A stretch of 64,000 nucleotides of DNA from Epithemia pelagica. Lineage: Eukaryota > Bacillariophyta > Bacillariophyceae > Surirellales > Surirellaceae. This document shows positions 55,501 through 64,000 of the stretch, piece by piece. The notes beneath the pieces were generated by a model. That model was not told where the DNA came from. It worked only from the letters and a program-made list of their open reading frames with translations, and did not search any database. The DNA lies in the NCBI GenBank assembly GCA_946965045.2, contig OX337239.1, positions 2,108,001 through 2,172,000 of the forward strand, written 5' to 3'. A program made the position numbers and the translations under genes. Within the stretch, counting starts at the first letter, position 1, and each line of letters opens with the position of its first letter.

Positions 55501-57586
55501 AATACAAGAACTTCTCCATTAACCCTTCCAAATGTGAATGGGCCGTTAAAGAAACGGAATGGCTCGGCCATTGGCTCACGCCCACTGGGATCAAACCCTG
55601 GAAAAAGAAGATTTCTGCCATCTTGGCATTGGCTCCGCCAAAAACCATGAAAGAACTACGTTCCTTCATTGGCATGATCAATTTCTATCGCCACATGTAT
55701 CCGCAATGATCTCATATTCTTGCTCCCCTCACATCCATTACGGGTAACAAGACCCTCGTGTGGTCCCCGCAATGTCAACGTGCTTTCGAACAAGCCAAGT
55801 CCATGCTCGCACATGATGCCTTCCTTCGGTATCCCGACCATAACCTTCCCTTCCATGTCTATGTGGACGCCTCTGATTATCAGCTTGGTGCTGTAATCAT
55901 GCAACAAGACGTTCCCGTCGCTTATTACTCTCGCAAGTTAAACCCTGCTCAACGCAACTACACTTCTATGGAAAAGGAGTTACTCTCCATTGTCGAAACT
56001 CTTAAGGAGTTCCGCTCCATGCTTCTCGGCTGTGCCGAACTGCACGTCCATACGGACCATAAAAATCTTACCTACGCTACGCTCAACTCGCAACGGGTCC
56101 TCCGTTGGCGGTTGTTCCTCGAGGAGTATAACCCTATTTTTCACTATGTCCCTGGCCAGGACAATGTCATCGCCGACGCCTTGTCGCGTCTCCCTCTCTC
56201 TGAAGAGGAGGAGAAGAGTGTCTCTCCGTCGTCGACCTCCTCTACGGATGCCTCGCCGCATCCACGATCGCTCTATGATCATAGCGGACAACACTCAGTG
56301 TTGCAAGTGCCTCATGGCCCTAATGATGACCCCCGCTCTCATCACTCGCGTGATCCTGACGCTTTCGAATCTCCCATCATCCTCCCATCAACGCAAATCA
56401 ACCATTGCCCGTCGATTACGCGACGATCCATCAACACCAACAAAACGATGCCGCTCTTGTGGCCAAGTTGACCGAACAACCACAGAGATTCCATCTCCAA
56501 CCCTTCCCTACGGAAAACCCACAATACAACTTGATTTGTTATCGTCAAAATCCTAATGCCGCATGGCGTATTCGTATCCCAGACAGCCTCTTGGCACATA
56601 CCGTCAATTGGTATCACCTGTCCCTCAATCACTTGGGGTCTACACGTCTTCGTGAGACAATCTCTATGCACATGAGTCATCCTAATTTGGGTTTGTATTG
56701 TGAACAAGCCGTGGCTAGTTGTGCTACATGCCAACGCTCTAAAGTCATACATCGCCATTTTGGTGAACTCCCTCCTCGCGAGGTCCGAGGCAATCCATGG
56801 GCTGACATCTCTGTCGACCTCATTGGACCGTGGAACGTCACCGTTCATGGGCAGAAATTAACATTTCAAGCCTTGACTATTATCGATAATGTCACTAACT
56901 TCTGCGAACTTATTCGCATCCATGACAAGACGGCACGTCATGTGGGTCTTCAACTGGAGAACGCGTGGCTCTCACGCTATCCACGTCCCGTTCGTTGCCT
57001 TTTTGATCAAGGTGGTGAATTTATCGGACATGCGTTCACGCAAGTTCTTCGAAACCATGGCATTAAGCCAGTGCCGTTGACGGCCAAGAATCCTCAATCA
57101 AATGCTCTTTGCGAGCGCTTACATTTGACTGTTGGCAACACTCTTCGTGTGATCACCAACTATGAACCACCACAAGACGCACAAAATGCGGCACTTGCCG
57201 TCGATACTGCTCTGCAGACCGCTGCGTATTCCACTCGCACTGCCATTCATGGCGCCTTGAAATATTCTCCCGGCAGCCTTGCGTTCCATCGCGACATGCT
57301 GTTCGACATCCCTATTATCGCGGACATGGAAACAGTCCGTCTGAAACGACAACAGATTGTCGATGAACGCGCTCGTCTCGCAAATCGTTCTCGTGTCTTT
57401 CATGATTACGCTGTCAACGATCGTGTGTTGCTCCGCGCCACGAATCCGGACAAGCTTGAGCTTCGCACAAGCCCCAATCCCTTTCGGATTACACAGGTCC
57501 ATTCCAATGGCACTGTGACTATCCAACGTGGTCCCCACGTCACTGAACGAATCAACATTCGTCGCCTTGTTCCATTTCGTGAATAA
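52554..57586 (+). pseudogene. Gypsy gag-pol (Gag, protease, RT, RNase H, integrase), broken
   Basis: The first frame (52554-55709) gives Gag with a CxxxxxxHxxxxC-type zinc-finger-like patch (about 53450), a DSGA protease motif near 54385 and a reverse transcriptase with a YIDD active site at 55422-55433. A TGA at 55707-55709 falls right after RT and before the conserved HILAPL linker. The same frame then continues (55758-56471) as RNase H ([21 protein letters not shown]). Integrase is in another frame (56405-57586): an HHCC zinc finger (CATCQRSK) and the DDE core (ISVDLIGPWN, FDQGGEF, then NALCERLH). So a frameshift lies between about 56340 and 56470. Other residues look intact, in keeping with recent breakage. 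Confidence 0.9.
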
Positions 57587-57652
57587 ATGGGTTTTAATGC
57601 TGGCCACCAAGCTTTCCCATTCTTGTCCCGCTCGAACTCCCTCGGTCCGACC

Positions 57653-57666
57653 AGGGAGAGGTAGAG
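57653..57666 (+). other. Gypsy polypurine tract
   Basis: agggagaggtagag lies directly before the 3' LTR and is the expected primer site for plus-strand DNA synthesis. Confidence 0.75.
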
Positions 57667-57882
57667 TGCGGTACCCCTATATGGATCCCGCCATACGTGT
57701 CACCACGTTCCATTCCCGGTTCGCGTTCTTGACACTGCGACATGAATCTTCCGCCATCTGGCTGTTCCTCCTCCAGTCATTTCTCGTCGCACGTGGCACT
57801 GTGGATTCCTCATTCCCCCTAATTCCTCGTAATTCCTAAAGATCACAATTTTTATACCGTGCTATTTTACATGGGTATGGCA
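57667..57882 (+). repeat. Gypsy 3' LTR, 216 bp
   Basis: I see no difference from the 5' LTR over its full length. Confidence 0.92.
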
Positions 57883-58183
57883 CGCATCTCCTACACATCC
57901 TATGCACTCTCCATCGACTGTATACCATAAACTGTTAGGACAAGTGGATGCGAGTAAGGCAAAGGAAACGAAAAGTGCGACTGAAGAGGAAAAGGCCCAA
58001 TGGACTTTGGTGACACGTCAGAGTCATAGGCACAAGATCGAGGCGAAACAAACAAATGAGCCAAGAGGAGGCTCATTCTTTTTAAAATAACACGAGATCA
58101 TCTCTAGTGGTTACTTGTACGGTACGACCGGAGTTGTGTTTCAACATATTTTAAAAAGAAAACAATCATTCAGCTTACACTGA
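57883..58183. other. Leader of the copia element, with a short frame
   Basis: After the target duplication this carries a 62-codon frame (57902-58090) whose Lys/Glu/Gln-rich product (EEEKAQWTLVTRQSHRHK) is coding-like but unrecognised. A tgttagga word at 57932 resembles an LTR start. No clear copia 5' LTR end or primer site could be assigned. Confidence 0.35.
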
Positions 58184-58786
58184 ATGTCGAATAGTGGAGG
58201 TCCGTGTTCTGAAGGTCCCGCGGATGGTCCAATCTCAAGATTGATAACTGCCTTTATACGCCTCCAACGAACAGAAAAGCGCAAGACCGGCCAGCTGGAA
58301 CAAGCCCACGAAGACCGTCTTCGTGCGGTGGACCGCCGGTACTGGGCTGATAAAGCCCAGTTAGAACAGCGCTATCAAGAGGAACGTGCTACTGAGAATA
58401 CGCGGTATAGACAAGCGCTTCGTGAAGCAAGAAACCAGTTTGAAGCCGACTCAGGAGCAGTATACAGAACAGCACTTGAAGAAGAAGAACATATTTTGGG
58501 ACAAGCAGAACGAGGTGAACTACTACCTGAAGCAGCAGCAGTTGAAGTTGAAGACACAGAAGAACAAGAAGTAGAAGACGTGATTCAAGTTCACTCGAAA
58601 GTCTCAGTCCTCACTCCTGTCAAGTTGGCGCAACACGCTAGGGGGATTTCGAATCTTCAAGGGACTGTCGTGAGATACACAAAGTCAGGCGAGCAAGTTT
58701 GGGTCCGCATTTGGAACAAGATCACGAACAAGATTGAAGAACATCGAAGACAACTCAACAACGTGAAACTCATCCGAGAATCATAA
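58184..58786 (+). CDS. Extra ORF upstream of copia gag: coiled-coil protein
   Basis: 200 residues. It is highly charged, with a long helix/coiled coil at about residues 25-115 (repeated Arg/Glu/Gln). An acidic linker follows (VEVEDTEEQEVEDV), and then a short compact C-terminal segment (about 145-200) with GTVVRYTKSGEQVWVRIW, strand-rich like Tudor or KOW folds. The stop is TAA at 58784-58786, and gag begins at 58789, only two bases later. The position suggests it belongs to the element as an accessory protein, for example a nucleic-acid or chromatin binder. Homology is unknown to me. Confidence 0.55.
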   Translation: MSNSGGPCSEGPADGPISRLITAFIRLQRTEKRKTGQLEQAHEDRLRAVDRRYWADKAQLEQRYQEERATENTRYRQALREARNQFEADSGAVYRTALEEEEHILGQAERGELLPEAAAVEVEDTEEQEVEDVIQVHSKVSVLTPVKLAQHARGISNLQGTVVRYTKSGEQVWVRIWNKITNKIEEHRRQLNNVKLIRES

Positions 58787-58788
58787 GC

Positions 58789-61700
58789 ATGTCAGAAGCA
58801 AGACCTGACCAAGTGGACTCAGGTGGTCGAGGACGAGGACAACAAGGACGAGGTAGAGGAAACCAAGGCCGTGGTCGTGGCGGACGCAACCGAGGAGGTA
58901 CAACTAGTAAATTTGAAGGACAAGAGCCCTTGCTCAAAGGGTGTATTTTTGATTACGCTGAAGACTCCCAAGCGAAGAGATACTTAAAAACATAGAACTA
59001 TTAATCGGTTATATCGGAACCAAGTTCTCGAAATACAACCAAGATTTTCAAGTCGCTGTGGAGAACCTCAACCTACAAGACCCAGTTGCACCAACGGAGC
59101 CAGGACCTACTGCAACCAACATCCAAGTCGAAGCCTGGAAGATGGAGTACAAGCGAATGATGGATAAGCGAGATGCAGTGGCAGATTTTCAATCTGCTCT
59201 ATATAGTATTATATTGGGACAGTCAACAGAACTCCTCAAGGATAAACTTCGTGCTCACAAAGACTTTGGATCAATTCAAACCAAGAGAGACAGGATTGAG
59301 TTATTGCAGCTCATAAAAACAACTACCTTCACCTACCAGCCTGGGAGAGTTTACACTGGAATGGCAATGGATCGAATCCGGTTTGACTTTTATCACTTGA
59401 AACGGCATCCCGGTCAGAGTGTCCACCAGTTCTATGAAGTGTTTAAGGCAAATGTGAAAGTGATAGAGGAACTTGGAATTATCCTCTATGATGCTGCCTA
59501 TGTTGAAGAGATTGCTAAGAAAAATGGACGTGCTGGCAACGCCATCGATGAGGATACAATAGAAGCTCAAGAAAGAATGATCGTCAATCGCTTCATTCGA
59601 GCATGCCAGCAGAAGGAGTATGAAGCTCATCTTCATAACAACTTCCTAGATGGACAGAATATTTATCCAGCTACCTTGGCCGACGCTAGAGCAATCATGG
59701 ATGCAAGAATGTCAAGAAAACAAGAACAACAGAGTCAACATGATACGACAAATGCAAATGGAGGTACTGGTGTTGCATTCATCACCGATTCAACAACCAC
59801 TACAACAACTACAAATCAAGGCGACACCCAAGGTGGTGCCAATCAACAAGGTTTGAATCATACTGACCATATATCAACTGTTATTCCAATCTCACCTGTT
59901 CTTTCTCTTTCAACTTCCCAGACTAACATACCCAAGACCTGGATCCTACTCGACAACCAGGCAACAGTCCATGTCTTTTCAAATCCACAACTTCTACGAA
60001 ATCAACCATCCAAGGCCCCACATCAGATAACAAAACGGGGACATGGGGGATCCAGGACAACATCACTTCAAGGCAAATTTGACCCTTATGGAACGGTCTG
60101 GTTTGACCAAGGGGGCTGGGTCAACATCCTCTCATTCTATATCATTACCAAAACCCACAAGATCAAGTACAACGACGACAACGATACATTCACAGTATAT
60201 GACAAAAATGGAGACCAGGTGGACTGCTTCAAATCAAATGGAGATGGCTTGTATTATACTGAGCGTAATTCAGATAATAAATCATGCCTAGTCACCACTG
60301 TGTCTAAGAATAAGCAAGGATATACGGAGAATGAAGTTGCTCGTGCTAAGGGAGTCCGGTCGCTTCAAGCAAAAGTAGGGCGACCAAGTGACCGTGAACT
60401 GTGTAAGATTCTGGACTCAAATTTACTTCCGAATTGCCCATTCACGAGTCATGATGTCAAGTTAGCAATGAAAATCTTTGGACCCGACATAGGGATCCTA
60501 AAAGGAAAAACAACGCGAAGACGCCCACACAAAGTGGAATTCCAAGAACTCGTTGACGTCCCCATCCCGGACAAACACAAAGATGTTGTTCTCAGCATGG
60601 ATGTAATGCATGTTAATGGCGTGGGTTTCCTTGTCACCGTCTCTCGGAATATCAAGTTCGGGACAGTCCATACCCTACCGTCAGTTACAGATCAGTCTGT
60701 CATTACGGCAATCAAACAGGTAGCGTCAATATATCGACGAGGAGATCTGAGACCACGTGTTCTCTTAGCTGATGGAGCCTTTGATACGACAGAGATCAAT
60801 GCAGCACTCAACAACATTGGGATCAAGCTCAACCCAACTTCAAGAGAAGAACATGTTGGTGAGGTGGAGCGATACATACGAACGCTCAAGGAACGAATGC
60901 GTTGTGTATATAACACACTCCCATTTCGCTATGTCCCAAGAATTATGGTGATTGAACTGGCAAAGTATGCTTGTTATTGGCTGAACGCTTTTCCAGCATC
61001 CCAAGGACTTTCCAACACGCTCAGTCCTAGAACTCTCGTAACTGGGGAAATGATTGACTTTAATCGTCACTGCAAATTTGAATTTGGTCAGTACGTCCAA
61101 ACCCACGAGCAGCATTCAAACAACATGGGACCAAGAACAGTGGGAGCAATTGCCCTTTGCCCTACAGGGAACCGCCAGGGAGGATACTACTTCATGAGCC
61201 TAGTCACTGGCCGAATCATCAACAGGAATCATGCAACAATTGTGCCAATGCCTGAAGGCATCGAAAAACGCGTGTATGACTTAACCAATGCGCAAGATCG
61301 GTACCCAAATTTGGCATTTGGCAACCGTGACAACCGAATTGTAGCCCTCGAATTTGATGATGATGATGAATCAAACGATGAGGAATTCATTGTTGACGAA
61401 GAAGAGCAAGATATTGATCTTCGGTATGATGAAGAGTATATTGACGGCGAGCTAGAAGAAGTGGATGAAGAGGTAGACGAGGAAGATGAAAACCATGGAT
61501 TGGGTATGGAGGTCATCGGTGAGGAAGAGGAAGGAATTGGTGATCCAATGGAGGAGATGGAGGAAAATCAAGGAGTGGGGGATCAAGGAGTGGAGGATGT
61601 GGAAAACGATGATCAAGTATTCGACCAACCATCAGTAGAAGGAGAACCTTTCGATGGTCCGATCAATGCTCCAGCTGCAGAAGGAGAACCTTTCGATGGT

Positions 61701-63218
61701 CCGATCAATGCTCCAGCTGAAAATCCAGGAGTGGAGCAGTATCACGAAGGAGAACTCAATGAAAATCCTGTATTGGCAAATGAGATTGACCAACAGGACG
61801 AACAAAATATAGAATATTTTGTTGATCAAGCCGTGGCAGACAACATGTTAGCAGAGAACCAAGCTGAGCCGGCCCTGGAACCAGAACCCAGGACAGAACC
61901 CACTGCAGCACCAAGTGGCGACAGAGACCCATCGGAACGAAGATACAATCTACGTACAAATAGAGAACGTAGCTACACGCATAGATATGACCATGATATC
62001 TATGTGACAAGCGCTACCAACGAAACTCCACAGATGGGTATGAAACAAGGAGTGAGGATGTTTGGAGATCTGGGAGTCTCGGCAGTCAAGAAAGAAGTTC
62101 TACAACTTCATGACCGAGACGTGATTCGAGCAATTCACAAAAGCCAACTTACAAAAGAACAAATACGCCAAGCCTTAGGACACTTGATGTTCCTAAAGAG
62201 AAAAAGGAATGGGAAGATCAAAGGTCGTGGTTGTGCAGACGGTAGAAAGCAGCGGGGTCATATTGCAAAGGAAGACACAGTCTCACCAACAGTATCAACC
62301 GAGGCGGTATTTATCACGGCAATAGTTGACGCGATGGAGAAGCGAGAGGTGGCAGTAGTTGACATCCCAGGTGCATTTATGCAAGTAATCATGGACAAGG
62401 ACGTCTATATGCGCATAACGGGACTGATGGTCGACCTCTTGATCGAAATTGACAAAAGCTACGAACAATTTGTGGTTTATGAACGTGGAGAAAAAGTTAT
62501 ATATGTGGAATTACTACGAGCTCTATACGGTACACTCAGAGCAGCAAGACTATTTTGGGAGAAGCTCACAAGTGTTGTGAAAAGCTGGGGCTTCGAGATT
62601 AATCCATACGATTCTTGTGTGGCAAACAAAACAATCAACGGCCATCAGTGTACTCTTACCTGGCATGTGGACGATCTTAAGATCTCTCACAAAGATCCTG
62701 CCGTGGTAACGCAAATCATTGAGGATTTGAACAGCACTTTTGCCACCCTTGGTGAACTGTCCATGTCACGTGACAAGCGTCATGATTATCTGGGAATGTG
62801 GTTGGAGGAAGCGCCAAAGGAATTTCATGGCAAAGCCTTGACACCAGCAGCTAATCATCTCTTCATGGTGACAGAAGAGTCCCCAAAACTGAAACAAGAC
62901 CAAGCCGACTATTTTCATAGTCTCACTATGCAGCTCATGTATTTGGCCCAACGGGCACGACCTGATTTGAGAGCAACTATGGCTTTCTTGAGTACTCGAG
63001 TTGCTGAGCCGACTGAGGAGGACTGGAGGAAACTCTCCCGACTAATGAAATACCTGCAGTCGACAAAAGACCTCCTGTTACGCCTCAACTGTGATGGGAG
63101 TGGCATTGTCAAATGGTGGATTGATGCGTCATACGCAATTCATCCAAATATGCGTGGACATACTGGAGCAGTCATGTCAATGGGACTGATAAACTTCTCT
63201 CGATTCAACAGGGGTTAG
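58789..63218 (+). pseudogene. CoDi-like copia gag-pol, frameshifted and truncated
   Basis: The first frame (58789-58995) holds the Gly/Arg-rich Gag start and stops at a TAG. The sequence then continues, in the next frame, as more Gag and the whole Pol to 63218; a one-base loss in the aaaaca run at about 58988-58993 explains the break. The Pol frame shows a protease motif LLDNQATVHVF (near 59949), integrase (SMDVMHV, LADGAFD, and a Glu in EEHVGEVERY), an acidic Glu/Asp linker, RT with WHVDD (62661-62675) and the start of RNase H (WWIDASYAIHP). After MSMG, at about 63186, the sequence departs from the family and stops at 63218, so most of RNase H is missing. No CCHC zinc knuckle was seen in Gag. 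Confidence 0.85.
61638..61721 (+). repeat. 42-bp in-frame duplication in the Pol linker
   Basis: Codes twice for EGEPFDGPINAPA in the acidic linker between integrase and RT. Confidence 0.85.
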
Positions 63219-63700
63219 ACAGATAGGTAGGATAGGTAAAAGGCTCGCTGAGCCGACAATCGAATCACCAACCGATACAACAATCCTCCACGGGTCAGAG
63301 AAGAGTTGCAAGTCGAAGTCCGCCGTGGGTGGGGGCAGTCCGTCCACTGATAAGAGGTTAGTCTTAAGATGAGTGTTAAAATGGTGATATTAATGATTGT
63401 GTGACGATTACTAACTAAGGTGGTTGATGGTGCCGAAGTCCTGGCTCTTGTATACGGCCATGGATCTGGTGTGATAGGTCCTCACTGGTTGGAGTAGACC
63501 GGCATTGGTGTATATTGAATGTATAGGGTGATGGATAACATGTATGGGATGCAACAGCTCTTGCTTTGTCGTGGTATAAGTCTTGTCCTGGACGCGTTGC
63601 TGTTTGCATTCTTGGATTTGTGGGAACAGAGATATGGTCTCGCGTGATCGTGATTCGTGCTTTGATTACATAGACCGTTAGGTCGAATCGTGGATGCGCG
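63219..63700. other. Post-element intergenic sequence
   Basis: Starts with purine-rich agacagataggtaggatagg directly after the truncated RNase H and has no convincing frame. I could not assign it to an LTR. Confidence 0.35.
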
Positions 63701-63944
63701 TACTCGGATAGTAGAGGCGCGCACTTGATAGTTTTGGGCGCGCACGTGTTGGGCCATAGTTAATATCCGAGCGGTCGCCGATAACGCGTGCAATGCGAGC
63801 ATGCCTTGGCCAAATTTATAGTTTCGCAAGCATGCCGACATTCTTTTCTCACTTTTAGGAAAATGTCATCGGATGCCATAAAATACTAGCATCATTCGAT
63901 GAGTTGTAGGTTTCGCCACCTAGTTTTCGGTGGGAATCCTAACA
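63700..63944 (-). repeat. Likely 3' LTR start of a minus-strand LTR element
   Basis: Read on the minus strand, TTGTGGGGAG (63954-63945) is a polypurine tract followed directly by TGTTAGGATTCCCACC, a typical copia LTR start. A TATAAATT box lies 124 bp in (63820-63813), as expected for U3. The rest of the element would lie right of the window. The left boundary is approximate. Confidence 0.45.
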
Positions 63945-64000
63945 CTCCCCACAATTCGTCGAATGAGGATTGTCAATTCCCTCATCACTTTCCTGGATTT

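Larger units (their letters stand above)
52210..57882 (+). mobile_element. Ty3/gypsy LTR retrotransposon, young
   Basis: Two 216-bp LTRs (52210-52425 and 57667-57882) start TG and end CA and look identical. The element is flanked by a perfect 5-bp target duplication, cgcat, at 52205-52209 and 57883-57887. The order protease, reverse transcriptase, RNase H, integrase is that of Ty3/gypsy. Identical LTRs mean recent insertion. The gene is nonetheless interrupted twice, so this copy would need help in trans. A primer-binding site was not recognised after the left LTR. Confidence 0.92.
58184..63218 (+). mobile_element. CoDi-like copia retrotransposon, incomplete
   Basis: The gene order protease-integrase-RT-RNase H puts it in Ty1/copia, and its Gly/Arg-rich Gag start (RGRGQQGRGRGNQ then KFEG..LLKG) resembles diatom CoDi elements. 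No 5' or 3' LTR was confidently found. The gypsy element lies immediately to the left, and RNase H stops early on the right, so this copy is damaged. Confidence 0.75.

Noticed and set aside
57902-58090. 62-codon frame between the gypsy and copia elements as a gene
   Set aside because: Coding-like composition but no domain and very short; kept only as a note in the leader region.
58046-58090. gagcc...ggctc hairpin plus T run resembling a bacterial terminator
   Set aside because: The window is eukaryotic; such a hairpin has no expected role and the stem is only 5 bp.
63482-63841. 119-codon minus-strand frame near the right edge
   Set aside because: It lies in the probable LTR U3 region with short gcgcgc repeats and has no domain.

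Overview
The window is nuclear DNA of a photosynthetic stramenopile, most likely a raphid pennate diatom; I cannot name the species. Supporting signs are: copia-type gag-pol with CoDi-like Gag and an Asp-Asn-Gln protease motif; plastid presequences with a Phe after an Ala-Phe style cleavage site (aminopeptidase, fibrillin, RlmN); short GT-AG introns of 75 to 128 bp; and a class C GPCR.

Left part (1-18652): a 3 kb gene-free stretch with long inverted repeats, then a cytochrome P450, a putative thylakoid-lumen protein, an M17 leucyl aminopeptidase (one intron), a La-related RNA-binding protein broken by one frameshift, a membrane-anchored M6 metalloprotease, a UBE2J/Ubc6-like E2 enzyme, and a large protein joining propeller-like repeats to a 2-oxoglutarate/Fe(II) dioxygenase domain.

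Middle (18667-24399): a 5.7 kb block bounded by two 248-bp direct repeats that look identical. It has no credible gene and is filled with small tandem repeats. It starts 15 bp upstream of the dioxygenase gene's ATG. Next come a MATE-family transporter with a long disordered N-terminus, a class C (GABA-B-like) GPCR gene carrying two in-frame TAG codons, and a degraded hAT transposon with an exact 8-bp target duplication.

Right-middle (34110-52009): a plastid fibrillin/PAP protein, a plastid RlmN-type radical SAM methyltransferase, an unknown 407-aa protein, a decayed GNAT/PUB-like gene, a truncated second copy of the RlmN gene with its promoter, a TTI1-like HEAT protein, an acetate-transporter-family (GPR1/FUN34/YaaH) gene, and a START-domain protein with a coiled coil.

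Right end (52061-64000): a recently inserted Ty3/gypsy element (216-bp LTRs that look identical, 5-bp target duplication) whose pol is broken by a TGA and a frameshift. It is followed by a CoDi-like copia element with an extra 200-aa ORF before gag, a one-base gag frameshift and a truncated RNase H, and by the probable edge of another LTR element on the minus strand. No rRNA, tRNA or CRISPR array was recognised.

The host genes do not form an operon or one pathway. They are independent eukaryotic genes, with a recurring theme of plastid targeting and membrane proteins, separated by retroelement and duplication debris.
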